Part shown: in pieces, positions 33,226 through 41,884 of the stretch
Layout: each line of letters begins with the position of its first letter
How positions within the stretch are numbered: position 1 is the stretch's first letter
NCBI GenBank assembly: GCA_902774155.1
Contig: CACYHF010000001.1
Coordinates: forward strand, 26,843 to 90,842
Source: an uncultured Bacteroidia bacterium
GTDB taxonomy: Bacteria; Bacteroidota; Bacteroidia; Bacteroidales; UBA932
Direction: 5' to 3'
DNA length: 64,000 nt
Position numbers and translations under genes: made by a program
Notes under the pieces: generated by a model
The model's database searches: none
Seen by the model: only the letters and a program-made list of their open reading frames with translations
Told to the model about the DNA's origin: nothing

Positions 33226-34827
33226 ATGAAAAAAGAACTTATCGCGCTTTGCTGCCTGGCAACGCTGCTCCTGGTCTCCTGTGAACGTCACCGGAGCAAG
33301 AGCGCCCAGTTGCTGGAGAACTATGCGCTGGTGACCATTCCTGCTCCGGACCTTTCAGGAATCACCGACAATGGCAAGGAGGTTCTGAATCTGTATCGTT
33401 TCGCCGCCGACCAAGCCGACGCCATCTATTGGGAACAGGTTTTCGGCCCTAAATCTACGTTTGACAACCTGGCCGACCCTGCCGAAAAAGACTTCGCCTA
33501 TGTGAATTACGGCCCTTGGAACCGCATTGACAATACGCCTTTCTTGGAGGGTTACGGCCCCCGTCCCGCCGGTGCCCGCTTCTATCCCGAAGATATGACG
33601 GATGCGGAGTTTGAGGCCCTGGCCGACCCTAATAAAAACAGCCCCTATACCCTGATCCGCCGCAAGGAAGACGGTTCCCTGGAGGTGGTCTGGTATCACG
33701 ACGCCTACCGGGAGCAGGTGCATAAGCTGGCCGATATCCTCCGCGCTGCAGCCGATATCACCATCAAGAGCAGCGTGCGGGAATACCTGCTGCAGATGGC
33801 CAATGGCTTGCTCGCAGACCAGTATTACGCCAGCGAGAAGTCCTGGCTGGAAATGACCGACAGCAAGATGGACCTTGTGATCGGCCCCAATGAAACCATT
33901 GACGACCAGCGCTATGGCATCAAGGCTTCCTATGGCGCCTATGTACTCCTGAAGAACGAGGATCGCACGGCCACCCTGCATTCCGTGGTGTCCCGGCTGC
34001 CGGAACTGCAGGCATCCCTGCCCGGCGACCCCGCCCACCATGCCTTTGTTCCGGGTATGGAATCCAATATTTTCTCCTGCGATGTGATCTATTATGGCGG
34101 TTATACCAATGCCGGATACAAGACCATCGCCGTGAATTTCCCCTATGACGCCCGTGTACAGCGGGAATACGGTACCCGTACCATTCTCTTCGATAACATC
34201 ATCCGCGAGAAATTCAACCGCACCGTATTTCCGGCCGGTATGCTGCTGCTGGAAAGCCAGGACTGTGCCCATCTGGACGCCAACGCCTTCTATTGGGGGA
34301 TCGTGTTCCGTGAGGTGGCCCAGGCCCTGGGTGTGAAGCAGACCATCAACAATAAGGGAACGGTAGTGGAAGCACTGGGTAACGAAGCCCTTACGCTGGA
34401 GAAGGCCAAGGCCAATGTGCTGGGCGCCTATCTTTGCGCCCAGGAGGTGGAAGCCCACCGCGTAGACGCACTCATTATGAAGCAGGACGTGCTCACTACC
34501 TTCGTGGTGAACATCATCCGTTCCTGCCGTTTCGGCTTCGGTGATGCCACCGGCCGCGCCAACCTCGTCATTTACAATTATCTGATGGAAAGCGGTGCTA
34601 TCGCCCGCAAGGCTTCCGGCAAATACAGCATCGACCAGCAGAAACTGGAAGAGGCCATTAGCACCTTGGGCGCCCTCATTCTGGAACTGCAGGCCACTGG
34701 CAACCGCGAAGCTGCCACGGAGTTCGTGGACAAATACGCTGTGGTTGCGCCCACCATCAAGGCCGATGTCGTGAACCTGGAACTGGAGAAGATCCCCGTG
34801 GACCTTCGTTTTACCTATGAAAGATAA
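33226..34827 (+). CDS. dipeptidyl-peptidase III (M49)-like lipoprotein without catalytic residues
   Basis: The start at 33226 gives 533 residues with a lipoprotein signal (LLLVSC, Cys18). The C-terminal half follows the Bacteroidota M49-like pattern (GVKQTINNKGTVVEAL, about residues 369-384, and KANVLGAYLCAQEVE). M49 enzymes bind zinc with an HE-type motif and a downstream Glu. Here the expected HEVAH/HExxGH-like segment reads R362-E-V-A-Q366 and the expected EE-x-K-A-D/E-type motif reads EKAKAN, so all likely metal ligands seem lost. Family membership is from memory of sequence pattern. The next genes encode a symporter (14 bp away) and a porin, suggesting a binding or scaffold role in uptake. 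Confidence 0.75.
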   Translation: MKKELIALCCLATLLLVSCERHRSKSAQLLENYALVTIPAPDLSGITDNGKEVLNLYRFAADQADAIYWEQVFGPKSTFDNLADPAEKDFAYVNYGPWNRIDNTPFLEGYGPRPAGARFYPEDMTDAEFEALADPNKNSPYTLIRRKEDGSLEVVWYHDAYREQVHKLADILRAAADITIKSSVREYLLQMANGLLADQYYASEKSWLEMTDSKMDLVIGPNETIDDQRYGIKASYGAYVLLKNEDRTATLHSVVSRLPELQASLPGDPAHHAFVPGMESNIFSCDVIYYGGYTNAGYKTIAVNFPYDARVQREYGTRTILFDNIIREKFNRTVFPAGMLLLESQDCAHLDANAFYWGIVFREVAQALGVKQTINNKGTVVEALGNEALTLEKAKANVLGAYLCAQEVEAHRVDALIMKQDVLTTFVVNIIRSCRFGFGDATGRANLVIYNYLMESGAIARKASGKYSIDQQKLEEAISTLGALILELQATGNREAATEFVDKYAVVAPTIKADVVNLELEKIPVDLRFTYER

Positions 34828-34841
34828 AAAACTATTATAGT

Positions 34842-36287
34842 ATGGCTAAGAAATTCAATTTGAAGTACTGGGTGTTCCTGCCGCTTGTGCTCGCCATCAC
34901 CATTTTCCTTTGGGCGGTGCCCGTTTCGTTCTTCGGCATCGATGCGCTCACCGTTGTCCAGCAGCGTGTGATTGCACTCTTCGTTTTTGCCGCCCTTATG
35001 TGGATCTTTGAAATCATCCCCAACTGGTCCACCTCCCTGGTAGTGATCGTAGTAGCCCTGCTCACGGTCTCCAACAAGGGTATCGGCATCTTCTGCGACC
35101 CTCAGTATGGCACCCTGGTCCCTTACGGCCGCATTATGAGTTCTATGGCAGACCCTGTGGTCATGCTCTTCCTGGGCGGCTTTGTGCTGGCCATCATGGC
35201 CGAGAAATATGGCCTGGACGTTACTATGGCCAGGGCTCTGCTGAAGCTTTTCGGCTCCAAGCCGGAGATCGTGCTCCTGGGCTTCCTCATTATGATTTCC
35301 GTCTTCTCCATGTTTATGTCCAACACCGCCACCGCCGCTATGATGCTGGCCCTCCTCACCCCGGTGCTTTCCAAGCTCCCGGCCGATGACAAGGGCAAGA
35401 TCGGCCTGGCGCTGTCCATCCCCGTGGCCGCCAACCTGGGCGGTATCGGAACGCCTATCGGCACGCCGCCCAACGCCACCGCCAAAGGCGCCCTGGAGCA
35501 GGCCGGTATCGACGTTTCCTTCGGTGACTGGTGCGTACATATGATTCCCTATGTGATCATTATGATTGTGATTGCCTGGATCGTGCTGCGCATTATGTTC
35601 CCCTTCAAGACCAAGAAGCTGGTCCTGGAAATCCCGGAGAACAAAGTACAGAAGGACTGGAAGCTCACCCTTGTGTGGATCACCTTCATCGGAACCATCC
35701 TCCTGTGGGCCACCGAGCAGCTTACCCACATCAACTCCAACATCGTAGCCCTGATTCCGCTGGGGGTGTTCACCGCAACGGGCCTGTTCGGCAAGGATGA
35801 AATCAAGGAAATCAACTGGACCGTTCTCTGGCTGGTAGCCGGCGGCTTCTGCCTGGGTTACTGCCTGCAGGACACCGGTCTGGCCAAGGTGCTCATCCAG
35901 GCCATCCCGTTCGGCAGTATGTCCGTGGTGGTGGTGCTGGTAATCGCCGGTCTGGTGTGCTACTTCCTGTCCAACTTCATCTCCAACTCCGCTACGGCGG
36001 CCCTGCTCATCCCCATCCTCATTGTGGTGGCCAACGGTATGGCAGATCCCGAAGCCGCCAACAACGCCCAGTTCCTGGCAATGGGCGGCACCAGCGCTAT
36101 GATTATCTTCATCGCCGTGTGTGCCTCCATCGCCATGCTGTTCCCCATCTCCACGCCGCCGAATGCCATCGCCTCTTCCACCGGTATGGTAGAGACCAAG
36201 GATATGACCAAGGTCGGTTTAGTAATGGGTGTGATCGGCTTTATCCTAGGTTATTTCTGGCTCACTAAACTGTTCCCGTTTGCATAA
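34842..36287 (+). CDS. SLC13/DASS-family anion:sodium symporter
   Basis: This 481-residue polytopic inner-membrane protein has about eleven membrane segments. It shows the two SNT-type repeats of the divalent-anion symporter family: MFMSNTATAAMMLALLTPV near residue 155 and FISNSATAALLIPILIV near residue 380, each followed by a PIGTPPNA or PISTPPNA loop. Family substrates are dicarboxylates, citrate, sulfate and similar anions; the actual substrate here is unknown. It lies between the M49-like lipoprotein and the porin gene, with a 1-bp gap to the latter. Confidence 0.9.
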   Translation: MAKKFNLKYWVFLPLVLAITIFLWAVPVSFFGIDALTVVQQRVIALFVFAALMWIFEIIPNWSTSLVVIVVALLTVSNKGIGIFCDPQYGTLVPYGRIMSSMADPVVMLFLGGFVLAIMAEKYGLDVTMARALLKLFGSKPEIVLLGFLIMISVFSMFMSNTATAAMMLALLTPVLSKLPADDKGKIGLALSIPVAANLGGIGTPIGTPPNATAKGALEQAGIDVSFGDWCVHMIPYVIIMIVIAWIVLRIMFPFKTKKLVLEIPENKVQKDWKLTLVWITFIGTILLWATEQLTHINSNIVALIPLGVFTATGLFGKDEIKEINWTVLWLVAGGFCLGYCLQDTGLAKVLIQAIPFGSMSVVVVLVIAGLVCYFLSNFISNSATAALLIPILIVVANGMADPEAANNAQFLAMGGTSAMIIFIAVCASIAMLFPISTPPNAIASSTGMVETKDMTKVGLVMGVIGFILGYFWLTKLFPFA

Positions 36288-36288
36288 T

Positions 36289-37545
36289 ATGAAGAAACAT
36301 ATCGTTATTTTGGCAGCGCTCCTGATCGGGGGCACTGCTTTTGCGCAGGAAGAAAAGCCTTCCCACTTCAAGCTGTACGGCTTTATCCGTAATTACGTAA
36401 CCGCCGATACCCGTGCCGTGAATGCCGGTACGGAGGACCTTTATTACTATATGCCCAAGGATGTGAGTATGAAGGACGGCTATGACCAGAATGCCGGTTT
36501 CAACTGGCGTTTCGTGTCCCTCACCACTCGTCTGGGCCTGGATGTGTCCGGGTACAAGTGGGGCAAAATGGGCATTTCCGGTAAAGTGGAGGCCGACTTC
36601 TATAACTTCAGCACCAGTTCGGTGGTTCCCGTCCTGCGTCTGCGCCAGGCTTTTGTGAAGCTCAACTGGGACGACTGTCCCGTCTCGCTCACCCTGGGCC
36701 AGGCGTGGCATCCCGTAGGCGTGGACCTGCCGCATATGACCAACCTGGAGTCCGGCGCCCCCTTCAATCCTTTCAACCGCAGCCCTCAGCTCACGGTGGA
36801 CGTGAACCTGGGTTCCGGTTTCGGCCTTACCGCCAGCGTGCTGTACCTGAACCACTACCTGCCCACCGGTCCTGCCGGCAAGAGCAAGGATTATTACAAG
36901 TACGGCCTGCCGGAAATGTATCTGGGCTTTTCTTACAAGAACGGAGGTTTTCTGGGCAAGTTAGGTCTGGATATGGTGAACTCCCGTCCCTACCGTACCA
37001 CTACGGACTGGTTGGTAGAAGATGCATCTAACAAGACCCGGGAAGTGAAGAGCCTGCTTACCACCTTCTCTCCCTTCCTCTTCCTGCAGTATACCAAGGG
37101 CATGTTCCAGTTGCGTGCCAAGAGCATTCTGGCGCAGAGCGGCGAACAGCTGAACCTGCTGTCCGGTTATGGCGTACATTCCTATAACTCCGACGGCACC
37201 ATTACCTATACTCCCATGCAGGACTGGGCTTCCTTCGTGAGCTTCCAGTACGGCAAGAAGTTCCAGGTGATGTGCATGCTGGGTTACATGAAGCAGTTCG
37301 GAACCACCAAGGATCTCTGCAACAACCAGTTATGGATGAATACGGCGGCCGATACCAAGATCCAGCAGGCCTTCCGCGCCACGCCCACCGTGGCCTGGAA
37401 CCTGGGCAAATTCACCGTGTCCCTGGAGTATAACCTCACCACCGCCCAATTCGGCGAAGGGGACCGCAACGCCCGCGGCCTCTATACCACCACCCACTGG
37501 GTGATGAACCACCGCTTCATCTGTATGACCAAGTTTACTTTCTAA
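36289..37545 (+). CDS. outer-membrane porin-like beta-barrel protein
   Basis: The start at 36289 (MKKHIVILAALLIGGTAFAQ) gives 418 residues with a cleavable signal peptide. The mature protein consists of alternating amphipathic strands (FKLYGFIRNYV; YKWGKMGISGKVEADFYNF; LGKLGLDMVNSRPY) and ends with an aromatic residue (MTKFTF), the outer-membrane barrel signature. It resembles uncharacterised Bacteroidales porins. Coupling to the SLC13 symporter suggests that it lets the same substrate cross the outer membrane. Confidence 0.8.
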   Translation: MKKHIVILAALLIGGTAFAQEEKPSHFKLYGFIRNYVTADTRAVNAGTEDLYYYMPKDVSMKDGYDQNAGFNWRFVSLTTRLGLDVSGYKWGKMGISGKVEADFYNFSTSSVVPVLRLRQAFVKLNWDDCPVSLTLGQAWHPVGVDLPHMTNLESGAPFNPFNRSPQLTVDVNLGSGFGLTASVLYLNHYLPTGPAGKSKDYYKYGLPEMYLGFSYKNGGFLGKLGLDMVNSRPYRTTTDWLVEDASNKTREVKSLLTTFSPFLFLQYTKGMFQLRAKSILAQSGEQLNLLSGYGVHSYNSDGTITYTPMQDWASFVSFQYGKKFQVMCMLGYMKQFGTTKDLCNNQLWMNTAADTKIQQAFRATPTVAWNLGKFTVSLEYNLTTAQFGEGDRNARGLYTTTHWVMNHRFICMTKFTF

Positions 37546-37550
37546 AAAAT

Positions 37551-38915
37551 ATGGGAGCATTTCACGCATACGACATCCGCGGTATCTGGGGCAAAGACTG
37601 GGACTTGGACATCGCATACAAAGTGGGATATTTCATTCCCGAACTCCTGAAGGCCGACAAGGTCCTGGTGGGCCGCGACTGCCGCGTCTCCTCCGACGAA
37701 ATCCACGATGCCGTGATCAAAGGCATCAACGATGCAGGCGCCGATGTATACGACATCGGCCTCAGTTCCACGCCTATGGTGTATTTCGGCACGGCCAACT
37801 ACGGTTTCGACGCTTCCGTGCAGATTACCGCCAGTCACAATCCGGCCGAATATAACGGTATGAAGGTGTCCACCACGGATGCCCAGGCCGTGGGCTTCGA
37901 TGCCGGACTGGGCCAGATCAAAGCCTGGATTGACGAAGGCAAACCCACGCCTGTTGCCGCCAAGCGCGGTCGGGTGTTCCAGAAAGAGATCATGGCCGAT
38001 TACCTGGTCTTTATGCGCAAGTTTGTGAAGGATTACAGCAGCCTCACCATCGCTATGGACCTGTCCAACGGTATGGCCAATCTCTTCGCAAAGGAGATCT
38101 TCGGCACCGGAAACAATATCCATTATCTGTTCGACACCCTGGATGGCCGCTTCCCCAACCACGAACCCAACCCTCTCATTGAGAAGAACTGCTTCCCGCT
38201 GGAAGACAAGGTGAGGGAGGTAAAGGCCGATGCCGGTGTCATCTATGACGGTGACGCAGACCGCGTGATGTTTATCGACGAAAAAGGCCACTTCATCAGC
38301 CCGGACCTCATGATCGCCCTGATGGGCCGCTACTTCGTGGGCGAACGGGGCCTCAAGGGCCTGGTGCTGCAGGACATCCGCTCCTCCAAGGCCGTTGGCG
38401 AATACCTGACCCCTATGGGCTGCGAGATGCGCACCTGGAAAGTGGGCCGCGCCTTTGCCGCCAAGAAACTCCGTGAGATTGACGGCGTATGGGGCGGGGA
38501 ACTGGCCGGTCACTATTACTTCCGTGATTTCTTCTACAGCGACAGCGGTCTGTTGGCCTCCATCATCCTGCTGAACATCGTCCTGGACCTGAAAAAGGAA
38601 GGCAAAACCCTTTCCCAGGCCATCGCGGAGATTGTCCGTTACCAGAATTCCGGCGAAATCAACTATCGTATCGAGGATAAGAAGGGCGCCATGGATGCCG
38701 TGAAAGACTATTTCATGGCCCAGGAAAAGGCTACCGCCTTCATGGACTTCGACGGTTATCGTGTGGAATTCCCCAACTGGTGGTTCAACATCCGTCCTTC
38801 CAACACCGAGCCCTATTTGCGTTTCCTCTGCGAAGCCACATCGGCCCAGTTGCTCCAGGAAAAGATTGCCCAGACGGATGCCATCCTGGTGAATCAGTTT
38901 GGCGGCAAACGATAA
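37551..38915 (+). CDS. phosphomannomutase/phosphoglucomutase
   Basis: This alpha-D-phosphohexomutase has 454 residues and all four domain signatures: the phosphoserine loop ITASHNPAEYNGMK, the metal loop YDGDADRVMF, the sugar-specificity loop GELAGHYYFRD and the phosphate-binding RPSNTEPYLR. It interconverts 1- and 6-phosphohexoses for sugar nucleotide supply. Whether mannose or glucose is preferred cannot be read from the sequence. It is 5 bp after the porin stop and 3 bp before an M23 peptidase gene. Confidence 0.93.
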   Translation: MGAFHAYDIRGIWGKDWDLDIAYKVGYFIPELLKADKVLVGRDCRVSSDEIHDAVIKGINDAGADVYDIGLSSTPMVYFGTANYGFDASVQITASHNPAEYNGMKVSTTDAQAVGFDAGLGQIKAWIDEGKPTPVAAKRGRVFQKEIMADYLVFMRKFVKDYSSLTIAMDLSNGMANLFAKEIFGTGNNIHYLFDTLDGRFPNHEPNPLIEKNCFPLEDKVREVKADAGVIYDGDADRVMFIDEKGHFISPDLMIALMGRYFVGERGLKGLVLQDIRSSKAVGEYLTPMGCEMRTWKVGRAFAAKKLREIDGVWGGELAGHYYFRDFFYSDSGLLASIILLNIVLDLKKEGKTLSQAIAEIVRYQNSGEINYRIEDKKGAMDAVKDYFMAQEKATAFMDFDGYRVEFPNWWFNIRPSNTEPYLRFLCEATSAQLLQEKIAQTDAILVNQFGGKR

Positions 38916-38918
38916 CGA

Positions 38919-39968
38919 ATGAAGAGATTCCTGCTATTTTTGCTTACCTTCCTCCTTCCTGTGTCGTTACTGGCACAGGAAAAGGTGGACACTACGGCTG
39001 TGGATTCCCTGCGGCACGTCTTCGGACGGGAACAGGTGTCTCCCACCACCGTCCGTGGTTCGGATTATGCCGACACCCTGGACACGGGCAACCCGTCCGT
39101 GAAGGTGGTCCTGTACGACAACGGCACCTACCGCTTCGTAAAAGACCCTTCGGCCGTGGCCGATACCACCGTTTTCACCCAGTTCTGGGACACGCGCAAT
39201 GTGAATCCTTATAAGGAATCACCCAGCTCCCTGCCCGACCAGTTCTCCATCTGGATCGTGGACACGCTGGATTCCTATTGCTGTCCCAACCAGGTGACAC
39301 CCCGCTCCAAGTTTGGCTACCGGCACGGACGCCGGCACCAGGGCATCGACCTGCCTTATCCCAAGGGAACGCCGGTGCCCGCCGCCTTCGACGGCAAGGT
39401 GCGCATTTCGGACTATGTGGGCGGCTACGGCAACCTGGTGGTTATCCGCCACGCCAACGGACTGGAGACCTTCTATGGCCACCTGGCCGAAAGGAAAGTG
39501 AACTCCGGTGACTGGGTGAGCGCAGGCGATATCATCGGCCTGGGCGGCTCCACCGGCCGATCCACGGGCCCGCACCTGCATTTTGAAACCCGCTACCATG
39601 GCGCGGCGTTCGACCCTTCCTGGCTCATCGATTTTGAAACAGGAACGCTCCGGCACCGTCTCCTGAAAGTGCGCAGCTGGTATTTCAACCCCAACCAGCG
39701 CTATGTGCAGGATGTGGACGACGAAGACGAAATTTTCCGCACAGACGAGGAAGACCGCCTGCTGGCCGAGAAAAAAGCCAAAGAAGAAGCGGCAGCCCGT
39801 GCCAAAGCAGAAGCCGCCGCTCAGAAGTATCATACGATCCGAAATGGAGATACGCTCTCCGGCATCGCCAAGAAGTATCACACCACGGTCAAACGTATCT
39901 GCCAGCTCAATCCCGGTCTCACGGAAAAAACCGTTTTACGGGTGGGCCGGCGCATCCGGGTGAATTAA
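38919..39968 (+). CDS. M23-family metallopeptidase with C-terminal LysM domain
   Basis: The 349-residue exported endopeptidase-type protein has a signal peptide (to about LLAQ), an M23 domain at about residues 130-235 with intact zinc and catalytic residues (RHQGID for HxxxD, FYGHL, and GPHLHFE for HxH), an Ala/Glu/Lys-rich helix and a C-terminal LysM (YHTIRNGDTLSGIAKKYHTT...). It likely cleaves peptide cross-links in peptidoglycan. Of the three M23 proteins in this window it is the only one with all motifs in canonical form. Confidence 0.93.
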   Translation: MKRFLLFLLTFLLPVSLLAQEKVDTTAVDSLRHVFGREQVSPTTVRGSDYADTLDTGNPSVKVVLYDNGTYRFVKDPSAVADTTVFTQFWDTRNVNPYKESPSSLPDQFSIWIVDTLDSYCCPNQVTPRSKFGYRHGRRHQGIDLPYPKGTPVPAAFDGKVRISDYVGGYGNLVVIRHANGLETFYGHLAERKVNSGDWVSAGDIIGLGGSTGRSTGPHLHFETRYHGAAFDPSWLIDFETGTLRHRLLKVRSWYFNPNQRYVQDVDDEDEIFRTDEEDRLLAEKKAKEEAAARAKAEAAAQKYHTIRNGDTLSGIAKKYHTTVKRICQLNPGLTEKTVLRVGRRIRVN

Positions 39969-39970
39969 GC

Positions 39971-40525
39971 CTATTTGAGTTTGGAATTGTAGTGCGGGTG
40001 CACTTTTCCCTTGCTAATGCTCTGCAGCTTGCTGGAGAGCATTTTTTTGCGGATGGGGGCGGCGTGGTCCGTGAAGAGGTCTCCGTCCAGGTGGGAGAGT
40101 TCGTGCTGGATCATACGGCAGGCGAAGTTGTCGAACTCTTCGGTGACTTCCTGCCAATCCTCGTTGTAGTAGCGCACGGTTATCTTCTTGGGACGGACCA
40201 CATCGCAGTAAATGCCGGGAATGCTCAGACAGCCTTCCGAATAGGTGACTTTTTCCTCACTTTCGGAAAGGATTTCCGGATTGATGAGGGTGCGCCGGAA
40301 GCCTTTCAGGTAATCGTAGGTGTCGGACAGGACGTCTCCGTCCACGATGACCACCCGCTGGCTCACCCCGATCTGGGGTGCGGCCAGGCCGCAGCCGTCG
40401 GCCACCACCAGGGTGTCTTTCAGATCCTGCACCAGGGCGGCAATGCCTGCTTTGTCGTTCAAATCGGCCGGGGCGGCTGTTTGGCGCAGCACCGGTGCGC
40501 CGTAGAGGTAGATGGGACGTATCAT
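39971..40525 (-). CDS. def: peptide deformylase
   Basis: Def removes the formyl group from nascent proteins. The 184-residue protein carries the three family motifs: GCGLAAPQIG, EGCLSIPG (metal Cys) and QHELSHLDG (HExxH). Its start overlaps the ruvX stop by 4 bp, so the two are translated together. Confidence 0.97.
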   Translation of the reverse strand: MIRPIYLYGAPVLRQTAAPADLNDKAGIAALVQDLKDTLVVADGCGLAAPQIGVSQRVVIVDGDVLSDTYDYLKGFRRTLINPEILSESEEKVTYSEGCLSIPGIYCDVVRPKKITVRYYNEDWQEVTEEFDNFACRMIQHELSHLDGDLFTDHAAPIRKKMLSSKLQSISKGKVHPHYNSKLK

Positions 40526-41007
40526 TTTCTTCTTTTTGTCTTGTTGCGGGACAGGCTGTCGGGGACCAGGGCCGGGTCGAAGGAGGCGCTGCTGCCGGAT
40601 GTGCGGTCCAGATAGCTTTGCAGGATGATGGCGGCCGATATCTTGTCTACCGAGCGCTTATCCTTGCGCTGGGAGGCCTTCATACCGCCGTCAATCATCA
40701 CCTGATGGGCCAGCACGGAGGTGAATCGTTCGTCTTCCAGGGTTACCGGCACTTCCGGGAAGGCCTTGGCCAGGGTTTTCAGGAACTGGTCCACATCGGC
40801 CTGCGCTTCCGAAGGCTTGCCGTCCATGTTCACCGGATAGCCCACTACAAAGCGCAGGATTCTCTCCCCGATGGCGTAATTTTTGAGATAATCTATTAAC
40901 TTTGTAGAATCGATTGTATCCAGGGCGGAGGCAAAGATCCCCAAGGGGTCGCTCACCGCAAGGCCGGTCCTGCGGCGTCCGTAATCTATGCCGATTATTC
41001 TGTCCAT
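40522..41007 (-). CDS. ruvX: Holliday junction resolvase-like RuvX (YqgF)
   Basis: The start at 41007 (MDRIIGIDYGRRRTGLAVSD) gives 161 residues with the RNase H-like fold; the ORF can extend 18 codons upstream but those lie in and beyond the promoter. YqgF family members act in 16S rRNA 5'-end maturation and/or junction resolution. Conserved features are the IGIDYG strand, FVVGYPVNMDGK and LEDERFTSVLA. It is divergent from the M23 gene, 25 bp away. Confidence 0.94.
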   Translation of the reverse strand: MDRIIGIDYGRRRTGLAVSDPLGIFASALDTIDSTKLIDYLKNYAIGERILRFVVGYPVNMDGKPSEAQADVDQFLKTLAKAFPEVPVTLEDERFTSVLAHQVMIDGGMKASQRKDKRSVDKISAAIILQSYLDRTSGSSASFDPALVPDSLSRNKTKRRK

Positions 41008-41014
41008 ACAATCT

Positions 41015-41023
41015 GCAAAGATA
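41015..41023 (-). promoter_or_regulatory. -7 box for ruvX-def
   Basis: On the minus strand it reads TATCTTTGC followed by 7 nt and the ruvX ATG, so the leader is very short or absent. Confidence 0.6.
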
Positions 41024-41032
41024 AGAATATTT

Positions 41033-41878
41033 ATGGACAAAGCCGATAATAAAACCCGCAATTACCGTCTCACACTGCTGGATGCGAATACGCACGAACG
41101 CAAGTGGAGCCTGCGTTTCACCAGGACGCAGATGACGGTGGGCGTCATCTCTGCCGTGGTGGTGGTGATGGTAGGCTTTTTCTGCCTTGTTGCCTATACT
41201 CCCATCCGCACGTTCATTCCCGGTTATCCGGATGCCAATTCCCGCCGGCAGGCCGTGCAGAATGCCTTGCGCATCGACTCGCTCCAAACCCGCATCCTGC
41301 AGTGGGAGTTATACACGGAAAACCTGCGCCGTGTGGTGGCCGGCGAAGACCCTCTTCGCCTGGATTCACTCATCCTGGGCAGCCAGCCCGGTTCCCGTTC
41401 CGTGTCGGACGCCCGCTATCTGGCCATCCGGGACTCCCTCCTGCGGGCCGATGTCCGGCAGGAAGAACAGTTTGACGTGTCGTCCCAGACACGCCAGAAC
41501 CTGCCCATCGAGGCCCTGTCGTTCTATTCGCCGGTAAAGGGCGTGGTGTCCCGGGGCTTTGACCGCGTGTTGCATCCCTGGGTGGATGTTACGGCGCCTG
41601 CGGGCAGCATGGTGATGTCGGTCCTGGACGGAACGGTGGTGTTCACGGACTGGGTTCAGGAGAGCGGCTATACGCTGGTAATCCAGCACGCCAACGACCT
41701 TGTATCCATTTACAAGAACAACCAGAAGCTGTTGCACAAGTCGGGGGACGCGGTGAAAGCCGGCACCCCGGTGGGTATGCTGGCTTCGTCCAATTCGCTC
41801 ACCAAAGGCGACCACCTGCATTTCGAGCTCTGGTATAAGGGTGCGGCGGTGGATCCAGCCATCTATATCAAATTCTAG
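41033..41878 (+). CDS. membrane-anchored M23-family peptidase
   Basis: The start at 41033 (MDKADNKTRNYRLTLLDA) gives 281 residues: a cytoplasmic head of about 40 residues, one membrane segment (VISAVVVVMVGFFCLVAY, about residues 36-54), a helical region and the M23 domain from about residue 165. HPWVDV supplies HxxxD and GDHLHFELW supplies HxH. The middle histidine that normally sits in a YxH segment appears as YKNN. The head-anchor-M23 layout with dxr next door is common in Bacteroidota. It may be an active endopeptidase or a regulator of wall enzymes. Confidence 0.88.
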   Translation: MDKADNKTRNYRLTLLDANTHERKWSLRFTRTQMTVGVISAVVVVMVGFFCLVAYTPIRTFIPGYPDANSRRQAVQNALRIDSLQTRILQWELYTENLRRVVAGEDPLRLDSLILGSQPGSRSVSDARYLAIRDSLLRADVRQEEQFDVSSQTRQNLPIEALSFYSPVKGVVSRGFDRVLHPWVDVTAPAGSMVMSVLDGTVVFTDWVQESGYTLVIQHANDLVSIYKNNQKLLHKSGDAVKAGTPVGMLASSNSLTKGDHLHFELWYKGAAVDPAIYIKF

Positions 41879-41884
41879 CTCCGC

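Noticed and set aside
40897-40905. TAACTTTGT on the plus strand as promoter for the M23-dxr genes
   Set aside because: It lies inside the ruvX coding region about 130 bp from the M23 start with no suitable -33 TTTG; a chance match cannot be excluded.
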